A DNA stretch of 64,000 bases from Blastomyces gilchristii SLH14081 (GCF_000003855.2 NW_003101680.1:1002976-1066975); one strand, 5' to 3'. Positions 22,956-37,338 are shown, counted from the stretch's first letter. Made by a program: numbers and translations. The notes: generated by a model from the letters alone, not told the origin.

Positions 22956-24642
22956 ATGGTGGGCGTTCCGGGGAGATCCAAGAGCTGCGGCACTTGCAGA
23001 ATTCGTAAAAAGGGCGGCGTAAGTTATTGACTTGAACGTGGAAGGATGCACGACGAAGGATTCTAACTGCCAGTGGGCGCATAGTGCGACGAAAAACGCC
23101 CAGCATGTGGGCAGTGCATCAAGCTACGACTGAAGTGCGATGGATATGAGCGCGAGCTGCGCTTTATCAACTTCAGCACTCAGCCTCGTAAGGCTGGTCG
23201 AAAGAATCCAACCTCGGCCCAGATTGCCCTACCAGTGCCGCTGGCGCGGGCAGCATATGCAGAGAAGTATCTTGGTATCTTCTGGAGTACTTATCTTCCC
23301 ACAGATAAGCACTTCCCTGCGCAAATGATGATGTACGTCAGTGGCGGTTGGACAAATTCGCTGCCCCAGCTTTATCTTAACTCGACGGATATTCAAAAGA
23401 TACTACTTGCCATATGTCTATCCACTGCAGGGCGGATAACAAACAACCGATGGGAAAAAGAGGAGGGTCTCAGGTACTATATGGAATCGCTCAGTGAAAT
23501 GTCTGCTGCCCTTGCCAACCGGACGCGAGGAAGCATCGTTACTTTATGTGTCATGTCCAGGTTGTATAGTCTCTATGAGGTACCATCTCCATTGCCCCTT
23601 GCCTTTTATTGGCTAAAACCATCTGTCTGCATATGCTCATGGGTGGACCAGGTATTCTTCGGGCAGGATGACGAGGACAGGATAGCCCAGGCTCGTAATT
23701 GGCGAAACCATATCAACGGAGAGCTCGCTATTGTGACCTCTCAGCCACCGGAAACATATATCTCGGGATATTTGCACCAGTTCTTTGTGGACGGAAGACT
23801 TCATCTTGTTAGCATATATTTTCTCTCCTCTAGCTCCAAGTGTAAGGTGAATATGACGTACGTGCTGACTCGGGTTGCTTTCGACCCCACAGACAACTAG
23901 CGCCGTTCAGGCCCGCAAGCGGATTATTTTAAGCAATCCGGAATGGAAAAATATTCCGTGGAGTGAGATACCTAAAACGCCAAAAGATCGCCTAATCGAT
24001 ATTCTAGTTGAGATGCCAACGTTGCTCGAAAACCTGGATATATCGCGAGCCTGCTCAGATCCGGAAATCCAGGAATTCCAACGGCTGGATCTGCTTCAAA
24101 CTTGCTGGGAATTAGAGAAAGAGCTTATAAACTGGTGTATGGAGTTGGGGATTACCGACCCGACCTATAGCCTTGACGCAGGACAATCGCCATTTTCGCT
24201 CGATTACCTTGCGGCATGCCACATCATGTGTCTCTACTGGGCCATCTGCATCATTCTATACAGCTCACTTCGGATTCTGTCCTGTCCCCAGGTAGTTCTC
24301 CCGCCACAGACAGATCCGAGGATATATTGTGGGAGGATCGCGAAGGCTATGCCCCTACTCTTACATCCGCTATCTGGCGCGTACGGGGTGCACCTGGCAA
24401 GCTTTCCTGTTGCCATTGCCCTGATGTACCTCAACGCTGTCGATGGGGAGGCAATATATGAAGAGAAGCGTACAATATTTGATGCGTTTGCAAGGTCTGG
24501 TTATGGGAAAACTGTTGAGCGTTTTAATCAGAGCATGCGACGCCAGGATGCCAGGTCCCCTCGGGTCGCTAATATGGATGGGCCGAAAGCGGTACCAGCG
24601 CAAGCTAAGTCCTGGTTTGGGGTCGAGGGGGAGGAGTTGTGA
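22956..24642 (+). CDS. Zn2Cys6 fungal transcription factor with C-terminal regulator domain
   Basis: Exons are 22956-23018, 23085-23579, 23652-23846 (or -23807) and 23893-24642, giving 500 or 487 aa. The N-terminus VGVPGRSKSCGTCRIRKK and, after the first intron, CDEKRPACGQC...LKCDGYERE make a binuclear zinc cluster that binds DNA in the nucleus. The rest is a helical region typical of the fungal-specific regulator domain (AYAEKYLGIFWSTYLP, ILLAICLSTAG). The third donor is ambiguous: GTGAAT at 23847 and GTTAGC at 23808 both keep frame. As spliced, seven residues separate Cys 2 and Cys 3 where the family has six (see findings). Target genes are unknown. The start at 22956 matches the conserved MVGVPGRSK opening of this subgroup. 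Confidence 0.8.
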
Positions 24643-26844
24643 AGATACATTCAAATTCCCACATCTTTATTTGCCTTGCCGTCAATCTGTTTATTTATAT
24701 GTTCTTCCTCATGTTTACCTGCATTGCGCTGTGTCTTGTCAAGGATGATTGTTGCACTGACCCGCTTCTCCACATTGAGATTTTTACCTGCTTTTGAATC
24801 TGCGTCTTCTTCTGACAGCGTTTCTAGTTGAATCTCTAATATATCCGTCTAGTTATTCTCTGATCGATCGACATTGCTTTGAAGGAGTTTCTCATCTGTT
24901 TAGTATGTGTGGACTACTATGGCTCTTTATTCTTTCGTTCTCTCTTTCTCTTCGTTTTTCTCTCTCCTGGAAAGATCAACGGTTGAGTATAGGAACTTCG
25001 ATTGAGTAAGTTAGTGTCCAGCTGTTGCAACCAGCACAAGTATTTTGATATGTTCAAGATCTGAAGAAAAAAGTAATACTGAACCTCAAGTCCATCGGCT
25101 ACTAGTCTCAAAAGGGAATTTTCAGCCTCAGCCCTGAATGTGGGGACACTAGTTATTATTATATAAATAGAAATTTTATGCCAAACTTCATTATCACCAT
25201 TGTTAACATCTCCATCTTCTTTGTTCTTTCAATGCTTCAGAGGGAAGAAAAGCACACTGGCAGTAGGTGAATATTGCTAGAGTTGAAGCTACCCAGCAAG
25301 CCGTGAAGATAGCTATCGCGGGTTTGCAAATGCACAGCCTCCAGAAAAAAAACAATTGAGAAAGCGTCTATACCAGATATTGTTGTCAATTAACTAGTGA
25401 TAATTACAGTATATATATATTCATAATTAAGTTGATGACGCCAGCCATCCCTCAGGGTGTGCATGTCGACTGTTAAAAAACATTCCAAAGCGGTTAAAAG
25501 ACATGAGGTTGAATTTAGATTGCTGCCAGTCAGCATCGGGAGGAGGAGCTCCACGCTTCATTCTAACGGCTTGCTGAATCCATTGCCTAAGTTCCCCGCC
25601 CTTCCAGATAGGCCCTTAGATCCTCACCAACGCCAGCATAATTGATTCAACAATTCTGGAAAGCTACATGCCCTCCAACAATAATGCAGCATCAAATAAT
25701 AATTGTGGAAGCACCTGGTAAGGGGCCATGCGCTATATACCAAGTTGGCTTGTATCTCTCTAGCTCCGTTTATATATGTCCCGTAAAGCATGGATGCCAC
25801 TTCGGGATCTGGACCGCAGGGAAGCTATCCAGAAATGGCAAAAGGGCCGGTACGGTACCTGGCTAGCTACCGGGCTTGGACAGGTGCTTTCATATTTCTT
25901 GGTCGCCCCGATAGATTCCGGGTTGCATCCATGGATGGAACATAAATACCGGGGACTTGTTTTCTTAATAATAATAATAGATGGATCCTGTAGGCAGTAA
26001 GGGCCTAGCTTATAGTTACAGGTTAGTTTCATGTAAAATTGGTATTTAGTGCAAGCAATGTCACACCGCACGTCCTTCATTACCGTAAATCTAATTATTA
26101 CATAATCTGAACCTGATTAAGTTAGATATGTAATTTATCTGTAATATATACAGACCCAGTACACCGTCAAACTTATTCTATTTAGCATCATGCCATAAAC
26201 AGCCACAATCTGGGCATTTAAACCTAGATAGGAATGTGGTGCATACTGAAAATTTCCTGCGACTTGGCGTTGTAGGATCCATCTAATAAATGAGCTCTGA
26301 CTGGTCAGCGGCCACTGTGTGGCGAGGGGGAGACCAGCGCTCCTTGCATGCGTTTTCTCGAGCCCCAATCGGCTGGGTTCACGATGTCGTCGCCCTGTAC
26401 GGAGTAAGGACCCGGCGATCGACTACCGGCAGAACAAATAACCCCCTAACAATCGGCCTACGCTGTAAATAAATAATGAATACGCCAGTACATTGTAATA
26501 ATACCGCGGCCCTGATACGTTGTTCTGAGTCAGGGGCGAGACCTATCCCAAACGGGTAATTGGCTGTAGGTTAGCTCAGCCCAGCAACATCAACTCCGCT
26601 TTCCAAGGCATCCAACATTAAATTTTTATAACTTTTGTCGCCGCGCACCACGCACGCACCGACCCCCCAGTCTCTATCCTATCATGAGCTGTCGAATTGC
26701 GCTCCCCGCTATGCATTATCAGCTCAGCCATTGGCATTGCGAGTGACCTAGCCTACTTCGCGGGTCGCAAACTTGGCGAAATAAACGCATCGGAGGACAG
26801 ACGGGTTTGTATTACCTGCGCACCTCCACCGACCATTATTCCCC
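24643..26844. other. 2.2-kb intergenic region
   Basis: No conserved protein was recognised on either strand. The region is AT-rich with short T runs at 24930-24970 and 25060-25080, and a TACGGAGTA motif at 26398. The last 300 bases are the mevalonate kinase promoter or leader. Confidence 0.5.
26398..26406 (-). repeat. dispersed TACTCCGTA motif (copy 2)
   Basis: Exact 9-mer, intergenic, inside GTACGGAGTAA. Confidence 0.7.
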
Positions 26845-28515
26845 ATGGAGAAGTCCGCACGACGAAAGGGTGGGAGCATGAGACATTCAAAGGCGAATGC
26901 GAATGCGCGGCGGAAGGTTGCCAGCATTCTAACTGAGGACATCGACACAGAAATCCCTACCAGACCGAAGCATACCACCCCCCAAGCCAAAAACCTGACC
27001 CCTACCCCCACCCAGCAACAAGAAGACTCGTCGGAAAGTTCAGATGGCATAGCAACACCGTCTCCCACACTCTCGGGGATGAACGGTCACGCGGGTGAAC
27101 AGCGCGATACCCCAATTGTTAGCAATCGAACTAGGATGGCGAGAAAAGCATCGTCTCCCATGGCCCCGGCCTTCATGGTCTCCGCGCCCGGCAAAGTCAT
27201 TGTCTTTGGAGAGCATGCTGTTGTACACGGTAAGCGGGCCATGGCCGCTGCCATTTCCCTCCGCTCATACCTCCTGGTTACTACTTTATCGAAATCGCAT
27301 CGCACCATTACACTTAATTTTAGAGACATTGAGTTGGATCACACATGGGATATTGATTCGCTGCCCTGGGAGTTATTCCGACACCCATCCAAGAAAAAAT
27401 TCTACTACGATTCTGTCACTTCTCTTGACACCGAACTCCTTGAAGCTATACAGCCACATGTCGCAGACATATCTATTGGTAAACCAGATGACGTGCGGAA
27501 AATCCACCAAAGCTCCGCGACCGCCTTCCTCTACCTCTTTCTCTCCCTTAGCTCCCCGCAAACTCATGCTGCAGTTTACACCCTGCGATCAACGATCCCG
27601 ATTGGCGCTGGATTAGGAAGCAGCGCTAGTATAGCTGTCTGCCTTAGCGCAGCTCTCTTGTTGCAAATACGTATCCTAGCAGGCCCACATCAAGATCAGC
27701 CGCCCGAAGAGGCAGAAACTCAGATTGAACGAATAAACAAATGGGCGTTTGTTGGTGAAATGTGTATACATGGCAATCCTAGTGGTGTGGATAATACCGT
27801 CTCAGCTGGCGGAAAAGCCGTCATATTTAGAAGAGGAGATTATTCCAAACCGCCCTCTGTGACTCCCATACTTGATTTCCCTGAACTTCCCCTCCTCCTT
27901 GTCAATTCGCGCCAACCACGATCTACTGCAACTGAAGTCGCGAAAGTTGGAAAGTTTTGCAAAGCACACCCTGCAGTTTCTGAATCAATACTCGAAGCTA
28001 TAGATCAGGTTACGGAATCTGCCAGCGACTTCATTCAATCCGGGGATTTTGACTCAAGCTCCATCGAGGCAATCGACCATTTTGGTGAGCTATTCCGCAT
28101 CAACCATGGCCTCCTCGTTTCGCTAGGAGTATCTCACCCCCGCCTTGAGCGCATCCGAGAATTAGTCGACCACACCGGCTCCGGCTGGACAAAACTTACC
28201 GGTGCCGGTGGCGGTGGTTGCGCGATAACCTTGCTAAGAGCAAACACTGACCCAGCAGTATTGCGCCAGCTAGAAAAAACTCTAGACGATGAAGGATTTG
28301 AGCGTTATGAGACAACTCTTGGTGGGCATGGCATTGGAGTGCTGTGGCCTGCTGTGCTAAAGAATGGAACGGACGAAGAAGGCGGGGAAGAAATTGACCA
28401 GCAGAAATTCGAGAACGCGGTTGGAAACGCTGGGATTGAACGTTTAGTTGGTGTGGGTGGGTACGAGAGGCGAGAGGGTTGGAAATTCTGGAAGCGTGGA
28501 AGCAATAAGGAATAA
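26845..28515 (+). CDS. erg12: mevalonate kinase
   Basis: Phosphorylates mevalonate with ATP to 5-phosphomevalonate, an early step to ergosterol and other isoprenoids, in the cytosol or peroxisome. A single exon encodes 556 aa from the ATG at 26845. All three GHMP-kinase motifs are present: SAPGKVIVFGEHAVVHGK at residues 113-130, IPIGAGLGSSASIAVCLSAA (ATP loop) near 250, and KLTGAGGGGCAITL near 450. GNPSGVDNTVS, holding the catalytic Asp, follows GEMCIHG. About 97 residues precede the conserved core and look low-complexity (Thr/Pro/Gln). In-frame ATGs at 27079 and 27136 would give shorter products, the latter (MARKASSPM) close to the usual start of relatives. I give the longest open frame but am unsure of the start. 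Confidence 0.93.
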   Translation: MEKSARRKGGSMRHSKANANARRKVASILTEDIDTEIPTRPKHTTPQAKNLTPTPTQQQEDSSESSDGIATPSPTLSGMNGHAGEQRDTPIVSNRTRMARKASSPMAPAFMVSAPGKVIVFGEHAVVHGKRAMAAAISLRSYLLVTTLSKSHRTITLNFRDIELDHTWDIDSLPWELFRHPSKKKFYYDSVTSLDTELLEAIQPHVADISIGKPDDVRKIHQSSATAFLYLFLSLSSPQTHAAVYTLRSTIPIGAGLGSSASIAVCLSAALLLQIRILAGPHQDQPPEEAETQIERINKWAFVGEMCIHGNPSGVDNTVSAGGKAVIFRRGDYSKPPSVTPILDFPELPLLLVNSRQPRSTATEVAKVGKFCKAHPAVSESILEAIDQVTESASDFIQSGDFDSSSIEAIDHFGELFRINHGLLVSLGVSHPRLERIRELVDHTGSGWTKLTGAGGGGCAITLLRANTDPAVLRQLEKTLDDEGFERYETTLGGHGIGVLWPAVLKNGTDEEGGEEIDQQKFENAVGNAGIERLVGVGGYERREGWKFWKRGSNKE

Positions 28516-30016
28516 CTACCGTTCTACACAATACGGATTCGCTTTTTTATCCCTTGTTGTCATCCAAATGGAACGGATGTCATCTTTACTGGATATTCGT
28601 TGAAACTCCTGATGGATCATAACACCTTTAACCTTGTGGAAGCCTATCCTTGAGCAACCTCATCTATCCAACAATCCTCAAACCAAACACCATCTTTCTC
28701 TTCATTCCTTATCCACCTATCGAATTCCTAAGTCTTCTCACCACCATCCTAACCCTCGAACGCATCACTCAATGCGAACACCCCCTGTACTGCTCCTTTT
28801 TTTTTTTTTTTTTTTCCAAAAGTGATTCCCCATCAGCGACTCTCCTCGAATTAGAAAAATAACCCATGGAGTTTAACCCGAAGGAAGAACATCATAAAAG
28901 GAAAACTTCAAAACCGGACAAGAGTGGCATGGGAGCAATCTCGGTTTCTTTTTTTCCATCAGTGGTTCATTTCTATCTACTGAATTTTTATACCAAGCAA
29001 CCCCATTATAATCATTCAATTCATTTCTGTACTTTTATATATTATGGTTCCGTTTGTTAGCGTGCTGTGCTTCTTCTTTTCGTTTTACTTTCTTGTTTTA
29101 CATTTATATTTTCTATTTTTTTCGGACGTGTTTTTATATTTAATCCGCTGTTAAATTAATTTTTGTGCAGTGCCGGCATGTGTTTCATTGCTACATTTCT
29201 ACTCACTGTTTGTATACTCCGGGCTTTTCGGTAAAAATAAATATTACTAGATCCATTTTTCTCCGGGCGACTAGCATCTACTGCATCTCTCTTTGGCCCG
29301 CAACGGTTTGATATCCGTTAACAGATCGAAACGTATCCCGCGGTAGTCAAGGTCACGTGGAAAGCTAGTCACGGGGTTTTCTTTGTTCTGCGTAGCCACG
29401 GCCGACGTCAAATTGCCGGATTGGGAAGTGGAGCAATTGGAATCAACCTAGATTTAACGACGTGAATATCAAGCTTTCGATTGTTGTGCATTGTCTATTG
29501 ATCTCATTACTGGACAAGGCTCCAGATACAAGCACCTCTATTCTATTCTATTGTTCTTGTCCTACAATACTGAGTGTTTGGAAAAGTCACCTTTTCTTTT
29601 CCATTCTTCATTAATTTTGAGGCTGAAACTCTGATAAAGCTCAGAAGACTGACTACCTGCTTTTGTCCGCCATCAAGATATCTGGAGACTGGAGGAGCAC
29701 AATCGTGGACCAACACGCTTTGCTGCTGTTTTGAAATACCATATATAACAGCTTCGGTTTGCCGGATTCAAAACTCCCACATGAGATACCAGTACTCCTC
29801 CAGGTCGTGCGGGGCTATCAGCGTGGTTTGAAGTTCTTCCATTGTTCTGCGCAAAGGAGACTGTGAGGCTCAATTCATCTATCAACTCTCCTCCCATTTG
29901 ACTTATTCCTCTACGACCTTCCAATTCTTACTCTCTAGTTTATCCATCAAATCCAATCAAACAACATATATAAGTCCTTGCATCTCGCGAAGCAAGACCA
30001 CCAAACAGCGCGCAAA
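28516..30016. other. intergenic between ERG12 and RAM2
   Basis: The 3' flank of ERG12 contains a T19 run at 28797-28815. No coding sequence was recognised. 29300-30016 is the upstream region of RAM2, with no clear regulatory site assigned. Confidence 0.55.
28797..28815 (+). repeat. T19 homopolymer
   Basis: Nineteen consecutive T in the 3' flank of the mevalonate kinase gene. Confidence 0.9.
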
Positions 30017-31316
30017 ATGAGCAAATATTCCACCCCAACCTGGGCTTCTATAACCCCGATCCCGCTCGACGATGGGTCAACTTACTATGACAATAATGAC
30101 CCAGAGCGGCAAGGAAAAGGCGTGAGTGGGAATGGGACGTACCCGCTCGCCACAATTGCCTACGCGCCCGAGTACGAAGAGGCAACCTCGTACCTGAGGG
30201 CGGTTATGGCGGCAAATGAGATGTCCGAGCGGGCGCTGGAGTTGACGGGGGATGTGATTTTGATGAATCCGGCGCATTATACCGTCTGGTGAGTATTATA
30301 TTATGTCATCTATGTCTATGTTGTGAAACTGGGGTGTTTCCGATTTTGATTTGGGTCGGGCTGTTGCTGACAGGAATGGGGATCTCTCCTCTCCCCCTTT
30401 CTTCATGGTCCAGGTTATATAGAGCTAAGATTCTCGTGGCGTTGAAGAAGGATCTCAATGAGGAGATTGAGTGGGTTAATAAACTCGCATTACAGTGTTT
30501 AAAGAATTATCAAATATGGTAAGCGGGAGCAATCAAATAATATTCTCACTGTCCCCTGCTTTGATAAGCCTGCTAATATGCAATACCAGGCACCACCGCC
30601 AACTTATCATGTCCAACTTGGAAGCATTTCCGACGCTCCCAGGTACCGAACAGCAATTCCTCATGCAGGTGTTCGCCTTGGACTCTAAAAACTACCATGT
30701 CTGGACATACCGCCACTGGCTTGTCCGCCACTTCAAACTCTGGGACCACCCGCAGGAACTTGCGGACGTCGAAACACTGATCGACCAAGACGTTCGCAAC
30801 AACTCTGCTTGGAACCACCGGTGGACCCTAAAATTCGGTCCGCGGGGCGACGTCGATAGCGGCATGCCAGTAGGTGTCGTCGACAAGCACGGCCCCAAGG
30901 GAAGCCTCGACGTGGTGGATGAAGAGCTCATCGACGCTGAACTCGAGTATGCCAAGGACAAAATCCTTCTTGCGCCAGAAAACAAGAGCCCCTGGGCCTA
31001 TGCACGTGGAGTGTTGCGGGCTGCTGGTAGGCCGTTAGCGGAGCTTAAGGGGTTTGCGGCGAAGTTTATTTTGGAAGAGGTAGATAGCGAGGGGTCTGTT
31101 GTTAAGTGTCAGGTTAAGAGCAGTTTAGCTGTGGAGTGGTTGGCGGATGTATATGTCGAGGAAGCGGAAGAAAAGGACGCGGAGGAAGAGAAGGCGAGGA
31201 AGGCCGAAGCGGTTAGGATGCTTACACTGTTGAAGGATAAGTATGACCCGATCCGCAAGAATTATTGGGATTATCGCATTCGCATGCTGGATGGGGAGTC
31301 TGTGGCAGTCGCTTGA
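30017..31316 (+). CDS. ram2: protein farnesyltransferase / geranylgeranyltransferase type I alpha subunit
   Basis: Ram2 is the alpha subunit shared by farnesyltransferase and geranylgeranyltransferase I, which attach isoprenoids to CaaX proteins in the cytosol. Three exons, 30017-30288, 30414-30518 and 30590-31316, join in frame to 367 aa. The helical PPTA repeats with their W-x-x-R core are visible in order: HYTVWLYRAKIL, NYQIWHHRQLIM, NYHVWTYRHWLV, NNSAWNHRWTL and KSPWAYARGVL. Each of the first two repeats is split by an intron inside its Trp codon. The N-terminus has the conserved ATIAYAPEY and MAANEMSERALELT. The C-terminus has a charged insert (EEAEEKDAEEEKARKAEA) and ends in KDKYDPIRKNYWDYR. 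It uses the isoprenoid supply to which ERG12, 1.5 kb upstream, contributes; adjacency is probably chance. Confidence 0.94.
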
Positions 31317-31724
31317 GATGACTCTGTTGTAGGATGCAGCTTCGGATATTTGACATACATCTGGATGTGTCCAGGGAAGCTAGGTTTGTTTTCGATAACG
31401 ACTGTTGTCAATAAGCGATCCCACTACATTGCAACTAAGGTATGCGAACAAAATGACATATTATGACAGGGAGATATGAAAAATCAAATTAAATAAACTG
31501 GCTCATTCACATTGGGTCGAGGCCTGGGTTATTTGCAACATTTCTGTATTCTATCCTGGGGGCTCTCTGCCCAAAAGAGTTGCACTCGATTTTCTTCTCT
31601 GAACTAAAACGTAAAGCCAAAGCAAAACAGATACGCCGTTTATACTCCCTGATGCCTAGTTCCCAGTGCTAAGACCTTTACATTCAAAAAAGCAAAAGAA
31701 AAGAGACGGGGAAAAAAAGTGAAT
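31317..31724. other. short intergenic between convergent RAM2 and serine dehydratase
   Basis: Shared 3' flanks of two convergent genes. Nothing else was seen. Confidence 0.6.
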
Positions 31725-33127
31725 TCACCCACTCTCCGACCCCCATCCATTATTCAGCCGCTCCCTATATTCTGCGGCCACCTCAACGGTAATATTACTT
31801 CCCCCGCAAACAATGACAACGACACGGCTCTCAGGCCCGAATCCCGGAATAACCTGCGCGAGTTTAGATGATAGAGCACCACCACCCACAGGTCCTCCAT
31901 TGGCATGACCATTCACCCCCTGATTTGTCGCAACCGGCACAATGCCCTCCACACACAACCCACAAGCCAGCTCAACCAGCAAACGATGCTCATCAACAAG
32001 TCTCAAAACCCCTCTCGCCGCGTCCGCATCATCCATAACAAAGCTGTGCGCTTTCATCCCCTCAGGCGGGTACAGGACATTCTTTAACGTTCGCTCCGCA
32101 ACCTGGATAGCCGCCAGCGACGTGGCCTGGGAGGAAACAGCCGGCAAGGTAACGAGCGAGCGCTTCTCGACCGCTTTCGCAAGGGACTCAGCCCCCCTCG
32201 TCTCCAGCGCGAGGATATGCACGTCCTTCCCACGACTGGGATCAACAACGCCGCGATCCTCCGCCCGGCGCAACTCCCGCTCAATCCCCAGCATGATGCC
32301 ATTCATCAACCCGCCCCCACCAACACTGCATACAATCCCGTCGACGGGGAAGGGCCGTCCGCCGCCGCCCACCGCATCCCCGTCGTCCTCCGGCGGCATC
32401 TGCGCCGCCAACTCCTCCACCAGCGAACTCACCCCCTCCCACGCCGCCTCATGGTCAAACGGATGCAACTCAACCGCCACAACCTCGCGCCCGTCATCGC
32501 CGATAGCACCGCGCATCTGGCCCATGAGCACATTGCGCATGTACGTCGCGGCGGCGTCGATGGTATCGCCGTGCGGTACGGTAATGGCGCCCGCGGCCTG
32601 CAGGCGCTGCAGCATCATTTGCTTAGTGTAGACGGGGACGACGACTGTGCAAGGATACCCGAGGGCGCGGGCGGCGGTGACCGCGGCGATGCCCGCGTTT
32701 CCGCCGGAGGGGATGAAGAAGTGGAGGTTTTTGTTCTGGTTGGCGGGGCGCGAGAGGTGATGGAGGATTAGGTTGCCCATTGCGCTGAAGATATGGGTGT
32801 CAGTACTGTACATATGTATGGGGTGGGGGAATATGTGTTGGGTGGCTCATGAGCTACTACTGACCGTGATTTGAAGGAACCGCCTGGCTGCATGTTTTCG
32901 AGCTTGAGGAATATGCGGCTGGCATTTGTTAGTATTGAGAACCCCGTTCATAAATTAGAAGTGTTGTCGGGATTGCGAGTAGGGTGGGCTTACCATCCTG
33001 CCAGCTTTGACAGTGGCTCGGATTCAATCAGGGGTGTTTCCCTCCATGGTTTTGGTTGTGATTTTGGGTCCAATACCCTAGACCTGGAGTGGAATTCTTC
33101 ATGGATTGGTTCCCCGTAGCTTCCCAT
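31725..33127 (-). CDS. PLP-dependent L-serine/L-threonine dehydratase
   Basis: Deaminates serine or threonine to pyruvate or 2-oxobutyrate, as yeast Cha1 does. Three exons, 33127-32994, 32918-32865 and 32784-31725, join in frame to 415 aa; the middle exon is only 54 nt. It carries the PLP lysine in LKLENMQPGGSFKSR, directly before the second intron. Other fold-type II features are PSGGNAGIAAVTAARALG, the glycine loop SVGGGGLMNGI that holds the phosphate, and CGGSNITVE near the C-terminus. The N-terminus ETPLIESEPLSKLAG is typical of the family. An ATG inside the second intron would start a shorter frame lacking the catalytic Lys and is wrong. Exon 3 is GC-rich in its first 400 nt. Whether serine or threonine is preferred cannot be told. 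Confidence 0.9.
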
Positions 33128-35050
33128 CTTGAGGATAGGTAGGTATGTGGTTGATTTGCTCGGTTTGCTCGTTGCAAAATACGAGCTTTTCTAGCAGATG
33201 GATAGGAGAGATGTAGGATATATCTATATCTATAAATGATGTATGGGACGATGACGATGAGTCAGGTATCACAGGTCGTAAAGTATATTTTATTTCTCAA
33301 AGTTTAAAATGAAAAAATGGGAGCCTTGGAAAGGACTATAGATATAGGATGGGGGATTGATGGTATGTATCTCTTTTGGTCTTAGCTCGGATGTTGTAGG
33401 CGTCCTTTTTTACCTTCTCCGAATCCGGGAACAAGGCGAAGATCGTGACAAAACTAGGGACCGAATCTGACTGGACACATCCCGCAGCAGGTACTCCTGG
33501 ATTTATTTATAGTCCGATCTCTTTTCGTATCTTCTTTTGCCTTCACTGGGGATTGAGTTTCCCGTTTTTCGCCTGAGCGTTGCATCCACCTGATCCCCAT
33601 ATAGTCACTTTCCCACTCTAGATGTTTTAAATCCCCCCGTCCCCCCCCCCCCCGGGGGGGCAAATAAAGTAGCTAGAAAACAGGGCAGAGGACCCTAGAA
33701 GTACATGTACATACATCCCTCCCCTGTTTATTTTCACTCCCTATGCATCATATATTCCCTTTTAATATAAGATTTTCTCTCATCTAATCTAACAGCAGCA
33801 TTGTTGACAGAACAGAGGATGGTATTCCGCACAATTGCGACGCAAATGGATGTAGGTATAGTTACTTGGTGGCTTCTCTCATTCATCACTTGTATGTATG
33901 TACAGTCCATGTACAGAGTCAAGTCCGGTACAGAGTCCGGGCGGAGGTTGTGAGAAATTCCCCTATTCACGTACATATCGTACAGTAACTACATGTACAG
34001 TACTACCACCCGCATATCCAAGACATCATGATGACGTGCGAGTGGGTATTTTACTAGTTACTGTACTGCGTATGCTACTTTACTTGAGAGCGACATCTCT
34101 TGCTGTGCTGTGGCATTATTATTGTAATTGTCCTTTCCCTGTTGAGGCAGAACTTCCCCAGCGAAACAAAGAACATCGCGGGCAACCCAACCGGCGGCGT
34201 TCTAGGCGACATAGTTGTAGAACGTCGGGGGGTGGGGTGGTCGGATTAAAGTTTCCCGCGGAAAGTTACTGCTCGGCAAGTGTTTTCCGAACCGGCTTGA
34301 CTGCCGGATGGGTTCCTAATTGTTGATTGCCGGCACTGGAATCTGTGCAGACCTGCCACATGTATGTATAGTACATACATACAATGTACTATATCAAGAC
34401 ACATCGATTCCAAAGGAAAAGGAGTTGTTTCTCTTGAATGAAATCGGCTGAGAGAATGATGGGCCATAGTGATTTAGTTTGAGCGAGCATTTCTTCTGAT
34501 TTACGTAATGGATTTGACTGACAGCAAGCAGGCAAGTATATCTAGAGTAGAATAATATGATACAAAGTAGGAAGGGGGTTTCAGATGCAGGCATATGGTT
34601 TGGCCGTGGATCGCGTAAAACTGAATCGGCGGCCACGTTCCAGCCGGGAGCCTTGTACTGCACATACAACCAAGCCAAGCATGAGGGGATTGTTTCCCTG
34701 GGGTATCTGTACTCTATACAGAAGAGCTAGACCGAGGAGTCGAAAGTGGAAAAGCGTCGCAATCACCATAGTAGTAGCAATCAAGGATTGTCACCATATT
34801 CAAAACTTCGAGGATTTTTTTTCCGCCTGGGGAAGATGATGTCTGTCCGACCGTTCTAGACCTGGGCTGAGGCTCAACGGTTTTGGATCACATGCGCATG
34901 AGAAACCATTGGCATTTTGCCTTTTCTTTACTTTTTTTTTCTTGTCTCCCTAATCACCTGATTTCTTTTCTTTTCATTTTTCATTTTTCATTCATTCAAC
35001 TCCGAGTGTTAATCCATCGTATTGATCAGAAGATCGCCTATCACCGCCAC
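33128..35050. other. 1.9-kb intergenic region with C13G7 tract and GTAC-rich palindromes
   Basis: A C13G7 tract lies at 33641-33660. GTAC/TACATGTA-rich sequence is spread over 33703-33715, 33893-34000 and 34355-34390. No gene family was recognised in the short open frames. Confidence 0.55.
33641..33660 (+). repeat. C13G7 homopolymer junction
   Basis: Thirteen C followed by seven G. It can form a strong hairpin and is prone to assembly length error. Confidence 0.9.

Positions 35051-37338
<2,288 letters not shown>

Noticed and set aside
32785..32813. ATG inside the second intron of the serine/threonine dehydratase gene giving a 362-aa frame.
   Set aside because: It would leave out exons 1 and 2 with the PLP-binding lysine. 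Three spliced exons give a full-length enzyme.
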